Below, in pieces: positions 1-10,175 of a DNA stretch of 64,000 nucleotides. Position 1 is the first letter of the stretch, and each line of letters starts with the position of its first letter. This stretch comes from Sphingomonas sp. Root241 (GTDB lineage Bacteria > Pseudomonadota > Alphaproteobacteria > Sphingomonadales > Sphingomonadaceae): the NCBI RefSeq assembly GCF_001428865.1, contig NZ_LMIV01000001.1, positions 56,186-120,185 on the forward strand, given 5' to 3'. The translations under genes and the position numbers were made by a program. Under the pieces are notes generated by a model, which was not told the origin of the DNA, ran no database searches, and worked only from the letters and a program-made list of their open reading frames with translations.

Positions 1-328
1 CCATCGCGTCGCCGTGCCCGACCGGGGCGGTGCAAGCCGTGATCCCCTGCCACCAATGATATTCGACGCCGGCATGGAACACGCCGATCGCGCCGCTGAC
101 TGCGATTAGCACCGCGGCGAACAGCACGAACAGCATCTGCACCGGGCGCGGCAGCGGCGCGAACGCCAGCAGCGCAACTGGAATCGCAGCATAATGCGGC
201 CAGCGCTGCCAATGGCACATCTCGCACGGCACCAGCCCGAACAATTGCGACCCCCACGCCCCGGCGAGCAATGCGGCCGGCAGCAGGAGCGCGATCAGCC
301 GCGCGGTGCGGAGCCCGTCTTTGCGCAC
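1..328 (-). CDS. dsbB: Disulfide bond formation protein DsbB family (3' end cut by window edge)
   Basis: This is an inner-membrane quinone-linked thiol oxidase of the DsbB type, which re-oxidises periplasmic DsbA. The visible part (about 109 codons) has a hydrophobic first helix, then a CEMCHWQRWPH segment carrying the CxxC pair of the first periplasmic loop, two further hydrophobic stretches, and the start of the second loop with a cysteine (ITACTAP). A GTG start is used, 3 bp after the ctpA stop, because no ATG precedes the first membrane helix. The C-terminus lies outside the window. It is the last visible gene of the proA-to-dsbB run. Confidence 0.85.
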   Translation of the reverse strand, partial: MRKDGLRTARLIALLLPAALLAGAWGSQLFGLVPCEMCHWQRWPHYAAIPVALLAFAPLPRPVQMLFVLFAAVLIAVSGAIGVFHAGVEYHWWQGITACTAPVGHGDAM

Positions 329-331
329 GCC

Positions 332-1666
332 TCAGCGGCCCTTGACTGCGACCTGGGGCTTGCCGCCCGAGCGGGCGATCGTCTGCAGCGCATAATGGAG
401 CTGGAAGTCGTCGATGCCCTGCTTCTTGAGCTGCTCGGCGGTCTGGGCGAAGCGCGGATCGGTGCGCGCATCGTCCTCGAGCGTCGCGTCGTCGACCTTC
501 TCGGCGTTGATCAAATGCTTCCGAAGGTCGGCCTCGCGGATCACCGTGCGATCCTTGTAATCGGGATCGGAGATCTGCGGCACGAGCAGATCTGGCTTGA
601 TCCCGCCTTCCTGCACCGAATGGCCCGAAGGCGTGAAATAGCGTGCGGTGGTGAGCCGCAGCGCGGCGCGCTGGCCCATCGGCAGGATGGTCTGCACCGA
701 TCCCTTGCCGAAGCTGCGCACGCCCATCACGAGCCCGCGATGATGATCCTGCAGCGCGCCGGCGACGATCTCGGAAGCCGAAGCGGTGCCCGAATCGACG
801 AGCACGATCACCGGCAGCCCCTTGGCGAGATCGCCCGGGACCATCGATTCGGCATAATAACGCTCGATGTCGTTCTTCTCGCGGCCGCGCTGCGAAACGA
901 TCTCGCCATGGCCGAGGAACACGTCGGAAACCGCGATCGCCTCGCTCAGCAGCCCGCCGCCATTCTCGCGAAGGTCGACGACATAGCCGAGCGGCTTGTG
1001 GCCGAGCTGCTTGTCGATGCCCTGGATCGCCTTGATCGTGTCGGCGCCGGTCTGTGCGGTGAAGGTGTTGATGTTGATATAGCCGACGCCGTTCTTGACC
1101 TCCCACTTCACCGGCTTCTGCACAATGATCTCGCGCACGAGGCTGAACTGGAGCGGCTTGTCGGCGCCGGGGCGGACGACCGTCAGGTTGATCTTGGTGC
1201 CCGGCTGGCCGCGCATCTGCTCGATCGCCTCGTCGAGGCTGCCGCCGACGATGAACTTGCCGTCGAGATGGGTGATGAAGTCGCCCGACTTGATTCCCGC
1301 GCGCGCCGCCGGCGTGTCTTCCGTGGGCGCGATCACCTTCACTGCGCCGTCTTCCTGCGTCACGGTGAGGCCCAGCCCGCCGTAATTGCCGTCGGTCTGG
1401 ATCTTGAGATTGTCGAAATCGAGCCCATCGGCGTAGGAGGAATGCGGGTCGAGCGCGGCGAGCATGCCCTGGATCGCGCCCTTGATCAGCGTCTGATCGT
1501 CGACCTTCTCGACATAGTTCGCCTTCACCTGGTTGAAGACTTCCATGAAGGTGTCGAGCTCGCGGTAGCTGTTGGTGTCGACACCCGCCATCGCGCCGGA
1601 GGCAATGGGGACGAGTGCGAGCGCGCTGACTGCGGCAGTGACCTGGAGAAGCGGACGAAGCATCAT
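332..1666 (-). CDS. ctpA: S41 family carboxy-terminal processing protease
   Basis: This is a periplasmic C-terminal processing peptidase. A signal peptide (MMLRPLLQVTAAVSALAL) is followed by a PDZ domain (around residues 80-165) and the S41 catalytic domain, with the nucleophile serine in GTASASEIV and the general-base lysine in SFGKGSVQ. The start is one of two adjacent ATGs (1666 or 1663) preceded by GAAAG; an upstream GTG is less likely because it would spoil the signal peptide. It lies downstream of envC and upstream of dsbB, which fits a role in envelope and cell-wall remodelling, where such proteases often act on hydrolase regulators. Confidence 0.93.
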   Translation of the reverse strand: MMLRPLLQVTAAVSALALVPIASGAMAGVDTNSYRELDTFMEVFNQVKANYVEKVDDQTLIKGAIQGMLAALDPHSSYADGLDFDNLKIQTDGNYGGLGLTVTQEDGAVKVIAPTEDTPAARAGIKSGDFITHLDGKFIVGGSLDEAIEQMRGQPGTKINLTVVRPGADKPLQFSLVREIIVQKPVKWEVKNGVGYININTFTAQTGADTIKAIQGIDKQLGHKPLGYVVDLRENGGGLLSEAIAVSDVFLGHGEIVSQRGREKNDIERYYAESMVPGDLAKGLPVIVLVDSGTASASEIVAGALQDHHRGLVMGVRSFGKGSVQTILPMGQRAALRLTTARYFTPSGHSVQEGGIKPDLLVPQISDPDYKDRTVIREADLRKHLINAEKVDDATLEDDARTDPRFAQTAEQLKKQGIDDFQLHYALQTIARSGGKPQVAVKGR

Positions 1667-1728
1667 ACGACTTTCGACAAAAACGACTTGCACAATCTAG
1701 TGCAGGATAACGGCATTTCCACGGCCTG

Positions 1729-2901
1729 TCAGTCGAGCAATTGCGTGAGGTCCATGGGTTGGCCGCGACGGCGCAGCTCGATCGTGACCCTGGGATCACC
1801 CGCACCGGGCGCCCTCCCGATCACTTGCCCCGGCGAAACCCGATCGCCGACCCGCACCGCCAACCCGCCGAGCCCCGCGATCAGCGAAGTCCAGCCATTG
1901 CCATGATCGATGATGATCACGCCGCGATAGGCGCGAAAAGACCCGGCATAGACGATGCGCCCCGCGGCAGGGGCGATCGCGCGGGCGTTGGGCACGGTGG
2001 CCAGCGTGAGGCCGCGGGCGCGGACGCCGGTGGCGGAGAGCTCGCCAAGGCCGGTGACCAGTTGTCCGGTCAACGGCAGGCGATAGGCTGCCACCCGCTT
2101 GGCAGCCACCGGCGAGGGCTGGGCGTCGGGGCGCGGCAGCGGGCCGGGGAGGGCAAGCAATTCTCCCCGTATCTGGTTGGCTTCGCCCTGCGACTCCATC
2201 TGGTCGACGATGTCGCGCGCCCGTTCGCCGAGTGCGAGCGCGCGGTCCGATTCGACCAGCGCGCTGCGGCCCAGTTCCTGTGAGCGTGCGCGATGCTCGG
2301 CCTCGAGCTGGACGAGAGCGATGCGCTCGGCCTCAAGCCGCGCCCGGCCGTTGCGCAGGCTCTTTACCGCCGTTCCGGCATTGGCGCGAAGCTGCTGGAC
2401 GCGGGCGAGCTCGGCGCGGACCTCGGCGGTACGTCGCTCGACGACGGGCATGGTGGTGCCCAGCACGGCACGGACATGGACCATGTCCTCGGTCGATCCG
2501 GGCTGGACGAGCCCGAGTATCGCGGGGCGCCGCGCCATCGATTGCAGCGCGGCGACAAGCCGCACCACCGGTCCCTGCCGTTCGGCGACCTGGCCACGCT
2601 GCGCCGCGAGCAGCCGGTCGACGATCGCGATCCGTGCCTCGGCGGCAATGATGTCGGCTTCGGCGGCCTTGATGCGCTCGGCGGCGGCGGCTTCCTGCGC
2701 GCGCGCCTGCAGGGCCTGATCGCGCTCATTGGCGGCGGCGGCCTCGAGCGCCCGCGCGCGTGCCTGCGCGGCATCGGAAGCCGCTTTCGCCGATGTCAGC
2801 CGCGCCTGCTGCTCCCGCAACTGCTGGGCGTCGGCCATGCTTCCCGCGGCGAGCATCGCCAGCAGTGCAGCAGCGGTGGCGGTGCTCCGCGCGGGTCCCA
2901 T
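1729..2901 (-). CDS. envC: EnvC-like murein hydrolase activator with degenerate M23/LytM domain
   Basis: The protein has an N-terminal signal peptide ending near SMADAQ, a long alanine- and glutamate-rich coiled coil (about residues 25-245), and a C-terminal LytM domain. The peptidase metal ligands are missing: the usual GxRxHxGxD segment reads GVRARGLTLA, and the final HxH region reads DPRVTIELRR. Coiled coil plus dead LytM domain is the architecture of EnvC, which activates periplasmic amidases at the division site. A candidate amidase partner is encoded at 42837-44084. The ATG start lies 3 bp from the rlmH stop, so the two are probably coupled. Confidence 0.88.
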   Translation of the reverse strand: MGPARSTATAAALLAMLAAGSMADAQQLREQQARLTSAKAASDAAQARARALEAAAANERDQALQARAQEAAAAERIKAAEADIIAAEARIAIVDRLLAAQRGQVAERQGPVVRLVAALQSMARRPAILGLVQPGSTEDMVHVRAVLGTTMPVVERRTAEVRAELARVQQLRANAGTAVKSLRNGRARLEAERIALVQLEAEHRARSQELGRSALVESDRALALGERARDIVDQMESQGEANQIRGELLALPGPLPRPDAQPSPVAAKRVAAYRLPLTGQLVTGLGELSATGVRARGLTLATVPNARAIAPAAGRIVYAGSFRAYRGVIIIDHGNGWTSLIAGLGGLAVRVGDRVSPGQVIGRAPGAGDPRVTIELRRRGQPMDLTQLLD

Positions 2902-2904
2902 GGC

Positions 2905-3327
2905 TCACCCTTCGCGGTGATAGGGATGATTGGCAAGGATCGAGGTGGCGCGCCACAATTGCTCGGCGAGCATCGCCCGCGCCATCAGATGCGGCCAGGT
3001 CGCGCGCCCGAACGAGACGAGCAGGTCGGCCTGCGCGCGCTGGGCATCGTCAAAGCCGTCCGCCGCGCCGATCAGGAACCGTGTCTCGCGCACGCCGTCG
3101 TCGCGCCAGCGCCCGAGTTTCTCCGCCAGCACGCGCGACGGCAGGTTCTCCCCGGTCTCGTCGAGCATGACGATCCGCGCGCCCGGCGCCGCTTCGGGCA
3201 TCTTGCCGCCGGTGTCGGGAAGCTCGGTGATCCTGGTCGGCCACGCGACGCGCTTCAGATAGCGCTCGACCAACTCCGCCTCGGGCCCGCGTCCGATGCG
3301 CCCGCGCGCGACGATATGGAGCAGCAT
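2905..3327 (-). CDS. rlmH: 23S rRNA (pseudouridine1915-N3)-methyltransferase
   Basis: RlmH is a SPOUT-class enzyme that methylates N3 of pseudouridine 1915 in helix 69 of 23S rRNA, using S-adenosylmethionine on the assembled 70S ribosome. The 140 codons match the short family length. The trefoil-knot segments are visible: FLIGAADGF for the IGGPDGF-type loop, then LLVSFGRATWPH and a C-terminal EQLWRATSILANHPYHR. The gene follows rsfS directly, a pairing (rsfS-rlmH, downstream of nadD) that is conserved across bacteria. Confidence 0.95.
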   Translation of the reverse strand: MLLHIVARGRIGRGPEAELVERYLKRVAWPTRITELPDTGGKMPEAAPGARIVMLDETGENLPSRVLAEKLGRWRDDGVRETRFLIGAADGFDDAQRAQADLLVSFGRATWPHLMARAMLAEQLWRATSILANHPYHREG

Positions 3328-3343
3328 GCGCCGCTCCTGATCG

Positions 3344-3724
3344 TCAGGCCTGCCCTACGTTTTCCCCGAACGACCACATCCGCTCGAGATTGTAGAAGGT
3401 GCGCACTTCGGGGCGGAACAGGTGGACGATCACGTCGCCCGCGTCGATCAGCACCCAATCGGCGGTGGGCAGGCCTTCGACGCGGGGGCTCCGGCCGAAC
3501 TCGGCCTTGATCTTCTCGGCGAGCTTGGTCGCCATCGACGCCACCTGGCGCGTCGAGCGACCCGAGGCGACGACCATATAGTCGGCGATGCTGCTCTTGC
3601 CGGCGAGCGGGATCGAGACGGTTTCGACCGCCTGATCGTCGTCGAGCGAAGTCATCACGAGTGCATGCAATGCCTCGACGCCATCGGCACCGGGGACGCG
3701 CTGCACATTGGGGGAAGTGGCCAA
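3344..3724 (-). CDS. rsfS: Ribosomal silencing factor RsfS
   Basis: RsfS binds ribosomal protein uL14 on the 50S subunit and blocks subunit joining when nutrients are scarce. The DUF143/Iojap domain spans almost the whole 126 residues, with SIADYMVVASGRSTRQV and DWVLIDAGDVIVHLF typical of the family. The start is a TTG at 3722-3724. It is chosen because a GAGGA Shine-Dalgarno lies six bases upstream, overlapping the nadD stop region, and no in-frame ATG is available; an internal GTG is the only alternative. It sits between nadD and rlmH, the usual context. Confidence 0.93.
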   Translation of the reverse strand: MATSPNVQRVPGADGVEALHALVMTSLDDDQAVETVSIPLAGKSSIADYMVVASGRSTRQVASMATKLAEKIKAEFGRSPRVEGLPTADWVLIDAGDVIVHLFRPEVRTFYNLERMWSFGENVGQA

Positions 3725-3733
3725 GTTAATTCC

Positions 3734-4393
3734 TCAGGGTTGCAACATGTCTGTGCGCGACGGTGGAGACGACACGGACGGCGCCGATATGGATATCGAA
3801 CGCGCGTTCGGAAAGTGCCGGTGCCAGGCAGGGTCGGCGGCGCGGATGCGGGTCGCCGAAGTCGGATCGGGGCGAAAGCGCAGCAGCACGAGGGCCGGCA
3901 ATCTCCAACTCGTCCATTTCTTCGCCTGGCCTGCGGGCCGCACAGCGCGCCGCAGCCAACTCATCGCGGGACTAGCGTGAGCACGTGCATCATAGCCCGG
4001 ACGTGCAATCACCGCAATCGGAACCTGCCGCGCAATGTCGCGCCACCGTTCCCATTGATCGAATTGGGCAAGATTGTCGGCGCCCATCAGCCAGATGAAG
4101 CGATGTTTGGGAAAGACCCGCGGGAGCCGATCCAACGTATCGGCGGTATAGCGCGTCCCGAGCCGCTTCTCGATATCGGTGACCCGGATCGGCGCGTGGC
4201 GCGCCATCCTCTGCGCCGAGGCCATGCGCGCCTTGAACGGCGCCATCCCCGCTTTGTCCTTGAGCGGATTGCCGGGGGAGACCAGCCACCACACCTCGTC
4301 GAGCCTGAGCGCGCGGATTGCGTGGAGCGAGAGCTTGCGGTGCCCGCGATGCGCGGGATTGAACGAGCCGCCGAGCAGGCCGATGCGTTTCAC
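3734..4393 (-). CDS. nadD: Nicotinate-nucleotide adenylyltransferase
   Basis: NadD converts nicotinate mononucleotide and ATP to deamido-NAD in NAD synthesis. The nucleotidyltransferase signature GGSFNPAHRGH is at the N-terminus, WWLVSPGNPLK and FIWLMGADNL follow, and TSATRIRA stands for the C-terminal SxTxIR motif. A GTG start at 4391-4393 is chosen because it places the Rossmann strand (VKRIGLLGG) at the N-terminus; it overlaps the toxin stop by four bases (GTGA). The tail after the last motif is short and not conserved. The usual proA-nadD adjacency is here interrupted by a toxin-antitoxin pair. Confidence 0.93.
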   Translation of the reverse strand: MKRIGLLGGSFNPAHRGHRKLSLHAIRALRLDEVWWLVSPGNPLKDKAGMAPFKARMASAQRMARHAPIRVTDIEKRLGTRYTADTLDRLPRVFPKHRFIWLMGADNLAQFDQWERWRDIARQVPIAVIARPGYDARAHASPAMSWLRRAVRPAGQAKKWTSWRLPALVLLRFRPDPTSATRIRAADPAWHRHFPNARSISISAPSVSSPPSRTDMLQP

Positions 4394-4677
4394 AATTCGA
4401 TTTGCCAGTCCTCGCGCTCGTGGTGCACGCGCAAGATATTGATGCCGTCTCCCGACAGGCGGTAAACGATCAGATGCGGCGTATTGATGACGCGCAGAAC
4501 GCGTACGCCATCGCCAATTGGTCGTCCTCCGTGCGGGAAATTCTCCAGAAAGTAAGCGCGAGAGCGGATTGCCGCGAGCGTAGCGAGCGCTATCTCGCCG
4601 GAAGCATTCTCTTCCAGCCAAGCGTCGATCGCCCAGAGATCATCGGTGGCTTGCTGGGTCCATTTCAGCGTCGGCAT
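4390..4677 (-). CDS. RelE/ParE superfamily toxin
   Basis: The 95-residue protein begins MPTLKWTQQATDDLWAI and contains FLENFPHGGRP and VLRVINTPHLIVYRL, the strand pattern of RelE/ParE toxins. Members either cleave mRNA on the ribosome or poison gyrase; the sequence alone does not tell which. It overlaps the upstream antitoxin by 13 bp and the downstream nadD by 4 bp, so it is translated within the proA-nadD run. The two-gene order (antitoxin then toxin) is that of a type II system. The family is well supported, the target is not. Confidence 0.85.
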   Translation of the reverse strand: MPTLKWTQQATDDLWAIDAWLEENASGEIALATLAAIRSRAYFLENFPHGGRPIGDGVRVLRVINTPHLIVYRLSGDGINILRVHHEREDWQIEL

Positions 4678-4928
4678 CGATCCCGATGCTTTTCCATGCG
4701 CGCCTCGAGCTCTGCCATCACTTGCTCGTGTGGGACCAATTCGCCGCGGTCGGCGGCGTCAATCCCCACCTGGACAAAGGCTCTGAAGTCGGCTTCGCTC
4801 TCCGCCACGCGCTGAATTGCTTCGGCGGCAAAATCTTCGATACTTCGTCCGCGCGCTTCGGCGAGCTGTTCCACCAAGGCGAGCGTTTCGGCGTCGATCT
4901 GCGTGGTGATGGAAGTCGGCTTGTTCAT
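4665..4928 (-). CDS. ParD/RHH-type antitoxin
   Basis: The 87-residue protein has an N-terminal ribbon-helix-helix segment (SITTQIDAETLALVEQLAE) that would bind DNA as a dimer. The C-terminal part, FVQVGIDAADRGELVPHEQV, resembles the toxin-wrapping tail of ParD antitoxins. It starts 31 bp after the proA stop and overlaps the toxin gene by 13 bp. Autoregulation through its own promoter is expected for the family, but the short gap to proA leaves little room for a separate operator, so co-transcription with proA is possible. Confidence 0.82.
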   Translation of the reverse strand: MNKPTSITTQIDAETLALVEQLAEARGRSIEDFAAEAIQRVAESEADFRAFVQVGIDAADRGELVPHEQVMAELEARMEKHRDRCRR

Positions 4929-4959
4929 ATCGTCAAGCTACGCCTACCGGCTTTCCGCT

Positions 4960-6219
4960 TCAAGGCCGCGCCTGGCCTGTTCCCCGCACCACCCATTTGT
5001 ACGTCGTCAGCCCCTCGAGCGCGACCGGGCCGCGGGCGTGGAGGCGGCCGGTGGAGATGCCGATCTCGGCGCCGAGGCCGAATTCGCCGCCGTCGGCGAA
5101 TTGCGTCGAGGCGTTCCACATCACGATCGCGCTGTCGACTTGCGCAAGGAAGCGCTCGGCAGTGCCTGCATCCTCGGTGACGATCGCGTCGGTGTGATGC
5201 GATCCGTGCGCGGCGATATGCGCCATCGCCGCATCGGCATCGTCGACCAGCTTCACCGAGAGGATCGCGTCGAGATATTCGGTGTCCCAGTCGCCGCATT
5301 CCACCGGCAGCGTCCGCGGCTCGATCGCCTGGATTTCGGCATCGCCGCGCAGCTCGCAGCCGGCATCGGCGAGCGCGGCGAGCACCGGCGCGGGATCGGC
5401 GAAACCGCGGTCGATCAGCAGTGTCTCGGTCGCGCCGCAGATGCCGGTGCGGCGCATCTTGGCGTTGAGCGCGAGGTCCCTCGCCATCGCGGGATCGGCC
5501 GCGCGATCGATGAAAGTGTGGTTGAGTCCGTCGAGATGCGCGAGCACGGGCACGCGCGCCTCGGCCTGGACGCGGGCGACGAGACCCTTGCCGCCGCGCG
5601 GCACGACCATGTCGATCGCGCCCTCGGCAGTCAGGATCGCGCCCACTGCAGCGCGATCGGTGACCGGGACGAGCTGGACCGCGTCGGCGGGCATGCCGCC
5701 GGCCTCGAGCCCCTTGGCCAGCGCGGCATGGATCGCACGGTTGCTGCGGATCGCTTCCGAACCGCCGCGCAGGATCGCGGCATTGCCCGACATCGCGCAG
5801 AGCGCGCCGGCATCGGCGGTGACGTTGGGGCGGCTCTCATAGATGATGCCGATCACGCCGATCGGGATGCGCACGCGCGTCAGCACCAGCCCGTTGGGGC
5901 GCTCGACGCGCTCGATCACCTTGCCGACCGGATCGTCGAGCCGGGCGACGGCCTCGACGCCTGCTGCGGTCGCCTCGACCCGCCCGGCATCGAGCCGGAG
6001 CCGATCGAGCAGCGCGCCCGACAGCCCGGAGGCCTCGGCCGCGGCCATGTCCTCGGCATTGGCCGCGACGATCGCGTCGCTCGCCTCGCGGATCGCTGCT
6101 GCAGCCGCGAGCAATGCGCGGCTCTTCTGGTCGCTGGTCATCGCCGCGAGCCGGCGCGCGGCGGTGCGCGCCCGCGCGGTCATGTCTGCGATCAGCATCT
6201 GGATATCGGCATCGGCCAT
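4960..6219 (-). CDS. proA: Glutamate-5-semialdehyde dehydrogenase (gamma-glutamyl phosphate reductase)
   Basis: ProA reduces gamma-glutamyl phosphate to glutamate-5-semialdehyde with NADPH, the second step of proline synthesis. The 419-residue protein has the aldehyde dehydrogenase fold, with the catalytic cysteine in [13 protein letters not shown] and the C-terminal SRPNV and [18 protein letters not shown] segments typical of ProA. ATG at 6219 (MADADIQ) is preferred to an upstream start because family alignments begin near this point. It starts 48 bp from the divergent DUF3667 gene, so the interval should hold both promoters. Confidence 0.95.
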   Translation of the reverse strand: MADADIQMLIADMTARARTAARRLAAMTSDQKSRALLAAAAAIREASDAIVAANAEDMAAAEASGLSGALLDRLRLDAGRVEATAAGVEAVARLDDPVGKVIERVERPNGLVLTRVRIPIGVIGIIYESRPNVTADAGALCAMSGNAAILRGGSEAIRSNRAIHAALAKGLEAGGMPADAVQLVPVTDRAAVGAILTAEGAIDMVVPRGGKGLVARVQAEARVPVLAHLDGLNHTFIDRAADPAMARDLALNAKMRRTGICGATETLLIDRGFADPAPVLAALADAGCELRGDAEIQAIEPRTLPVECGDWDTEYLDAILSVKLVDDADAAMAHIAAHGSHHTDAIVTEDAGTAERFLAQVDSAIVMWNASTQFADGGEFGLGAEIGISTGRLHARGPVALEGLTTYKWVVRGTGQARP

Positions 6220-6266
6220 GCTGCACCCGCTAGCACGACTTGGTGCAAGCTGGTAGGCCATGGCGC

Positions 6267-7325
6267 ATGGGGGAATTCGAGGCAGCCGGCGAAATCGTCA
6301 CCGGAGGATTGCTGGGCCGCGCGCTGGAGCCGCGGGCCGGCGAGGGGCAATCGCACGCGCACCGGATGTGCCTCAATTGCGGCACTGCGCTGATCGGGCC
6401 GCATTGCCATCACTGCGGACAATCGGGACATGTCCATCGTTCGCTCGGTGCGGTCGGGCACGAGATCGTCCACGGCGTATTCCACTTCGAAGGCAAGTTC
6501 TGGCGCACGCTGCCGCTGCTCGCATGGCGCCCGGGCGATCTCACTCGGCGGTACGTTGCGGGTGAGCGCGCGCGCTTCGTCTCGCCGATGGCGATCTTCC
6601 TCTTCTCGATCTTCGCGATGTTTGCGGTGTTCTCCTTCGCGGGGATCGCGCCGCCAACCGACATGCGCGGGGTCAACGCCTATCCGCTCGCCGCGATCAA
6701 GACCGAGCGGGGCCAGGTGGAGAAGCAGCGCGAAAAGGCGTTGCGCCAGACCCGGGACGCCGATCTCGACGCCGACGACCGCGCGGACGCGGGCAAGGAC
6801 CTCGCCGAAGCCGACGCGCGGCTGAAGGACCTCGACAGCGCGGCCAAGGCGCTCAAGGAAGACCCGGTCGAGGCCAATGTCGCGCATACCGGCTGGTACA
6901 CGCTCGATCACGGCATCGAGAAGTGGCAGCAAAACCCGGCGCTGATGGTCTACAAGCTTCAGTCGAGCGTCTACAAATTCTCGTGGTTGCTGATCCCGCT
7001 GTCGCTGCCGTTCCTGTGGCTGCTGTTCTTCTGGAAGCGCCAGTACAAGCTCTACGACCACGCGGTCTTCATCATCTATTCGATCGCGTTCATGTCGCTG
7101 CTGTTCATCGCGATCACGCTGGCGGCGAAGCTGGGCGTGCCCTCGGGCTGGCTGGGCGCGGCGGGCGTATTCATCCCCTTCCTCCACATCACCCGGCAGC
7201 TCAAACAGGCCTATCAGCTGCGCTGGTGGTCGGCGGTGCTCCGCGCGATGGTGCTGACCTGGTTCATCGCGATCGTGCTGGTGCTCTTCCTGCTGATCCT
7301 GGTGGCGATGGGGATGACGGGCTGA
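6267..7325 (+). CDS. DUF3667 domain membrane protein
   Basis: The N-terminus carries a small zinc-ribbon-like module, [18 protein letters not shown] (two CxxC pairs). [20 protein letters not shown] and [17 protein letters not shown] follow; this is the DUF3667 signature, ending in the first membrane helix. A charged coiled-coil-like region (about residues 150-200) precedes three or four C-terminal membrane helices. The function of the family is unknown. ATG 6267 is used; the upstream TTG is unlikely. It converges on the small secreted gene downstream, with only 4 bp between stops. Confidence 0.85.
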   Translation: MGEFEAAGEIVTGGLLGRALEPRAGEGQSHAHRMCLNCGTALIGPHCHHCGQSGHVHRSLGAVGHEIVHGVFHFEGKFWRTLPLLAWRPGDLTRRYVAGERARFVSPMAIFLFSIFAMFAVFSFAGIAPPTDMRGVNAYPLAAIKTERGQVEKQREKALRQTRDADLDADDRADAGKDLAEADARLKDLDSAAKALKEDPVEANVAHTGWYTLDHGIEKWQQNPALMVYKLQSSVYKFSWLLIPLSLPFLWLLFFWKRQYKLYDHAVFIIYSIAFMSLLFIAITLAAKLGVPSGWLGAAGVFIPFLHITRQLKQAYQLRWWSAVLRAMVLTWFIAIVLVLFLLILVAMGMTG

Positions 7326-7329
7326 GTGG

Positions 7330-7701
7330 CTATGCCATCGGACAGGGGTAGGTCTTGTTGAGATAGGCGTAGAGGCCGTCCTTGAGTTCGACTTCCTGCT
7401 CGGCCGGTGACAGCGCCTTGAAATAGGCCATGAGCTTGTCGCTATCGAATTTCGCTTGTCCGCGAGGCGGCGGACACGCGATGGGTTCCCCCGTCGCCTT
7501 CCCCTTGTCGACATCGGCACGCCAGGCCTCGAGGATCGCCTCCAGCTCGTTCACGAGCCGCCGCAGCTCGGGATCGAGCCTCGCCATCTCGCCGAGCTTC
7601 CCCACCGCAGTCCACCGCGCGATGAATTCGCGGACCGGCATTGCCTGCACGGGAGCCGCGAACAGGCTGATCGCCGCAGCCGGAAGCAGCAGGTGCCTCA
7701 C
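7330..7701 (-). CDS. Small secreted protein, possible Rap1a/Tai-like fold, copy 2
   Basis: This 123-residue protein has a signal peptide (VRHLLLPAAAISLFAAPVQA) and a helical mature part. Two cysteines stand in ACPPPRG and near the end in TYPCPMA, with YFKALSP and YAYLNKTYPC between and after. The GTG start at 7699-7701 overlaps the stop of the preceding gene by four bases (GTGA). It is a clear paralogue of that gene: same length, same signal-peptide/FL/CPP/YAY..TYPC layout. The spacing of the cysteines and the C-terminal helices recalls the Rap1a/Tai immunity family, but this is a pattern match only. Confidence 0.7.
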   Translation of the reverse strand: MRHLLLPAAAISLFAAPVQAMPVREFIARWTAVGKLGEMARLDPELRRLVNELEAILEAWRADVDKGKATGEPIACPPPRGQAKFDSDKLMAYFKALSPAEQEVELKDGLYAYLNKTYPCPMA

Positions 7702-8069
7702 CGGCAAGGATAGGTCCGCTTCATATAGGCGTAGACCGCCGCCTTCATGCTCATCCCCCGCTTCGCCGGCGGGATCTTTTCGAGTTCGGCGAGCATCTGC
7801 TTCGGTGTAAGCTTCGGCTTGCCGGTCTCGGGCGGGCAGCTGTGCGGGGGCTTGCCGGCGGCGCGCGCGGCGCGCAGGTCGGCGGTATAGGCGGTCCGGA
7901 TCGCGGCGACTTCCCGCTTGAGCAGCTCGGCATCGGGCGAGAGCAATGCCAGCGCGCCCTGTGCCTGCAGCGCTTTCGCCTTGGCGAGGAATTGCGCGAC
8001 GGTCATCGCCTGCACCGCGTTCGGCACTGCGAATACCAATACGGCAACCACAGCCGTCAGACGCCGCAT
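7698..8069 (-). CDS. Small secreted protein, possible Rap1a/Tai-like fold, copy 1
   Basis: This 123-residue protein begins MRRLTAVVAVLVFAVPNAVQA, a signal peptide. The mature part contains MTVAQFLAKAKAL, SCPPETGKPKL, and a C-terminal YAYMKRTYPCR. ATG 8069 lies only a few bases after the ftsH terminator hairpin, and its only good Shine-Dalgarno (GGAGGG) is the 3' arm of that hairpin, so translation may depend on the hairpin opening. It is the tandem paralogue of the next gene and overlaps it by 4 bp. The function is unknown. Confidence 0.72.
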   Translation of the reverse strand: MRRLTAVVAVLVFAVPNAVQAMTVAQFLAKAKALQAQGALALLSPDAELLKREVAAIRTAYTADLRAARAAGKPPHSCPPETGKPKLTPKQMLAELEKIPPAKRGMSMKAAVYAYMKRTYPCR

Positions 8070-8071
8070 AT

Positions 8072-8105
8072 GAAAAGCCCTCCCGCGATTTCTCGGGGGA
8101 GGGCT
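8072..8105 (-). terminator. Rho-independent terminator after ftsH
   Basis: On the minus strand AGCCCTCCC (8105-8097) pairs perfectly with GGGAGGGCT (8084-8076) across a 12-base loop, and TTTTC follows. It lies 30 bp after the ftsH stop and ends 3 bp before the ATG of the next gene, whose ribosome binding site is in the second arm. Confidence 0.75.
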
Positions 8106-8134
8106 AGTCGTATCGGGTTTAACGGCGACTGAAT

Positions 8135-10108
<1,974 letters not shown>

Positions 10109-10175
10109 CGAGCTCGATACCTTTCGCCCACCCTAGATAGGCACCGCCAGGTTAATGGCAATGGAACAACGCCGA

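Noticed and set aside
194..1906. Long plus-strand reading frame (570 codons)
   Set aside because: It is antisense to ctpA and the end of envC, has no recognisable domain, and is explained by GC-rich third positions of the real genes.
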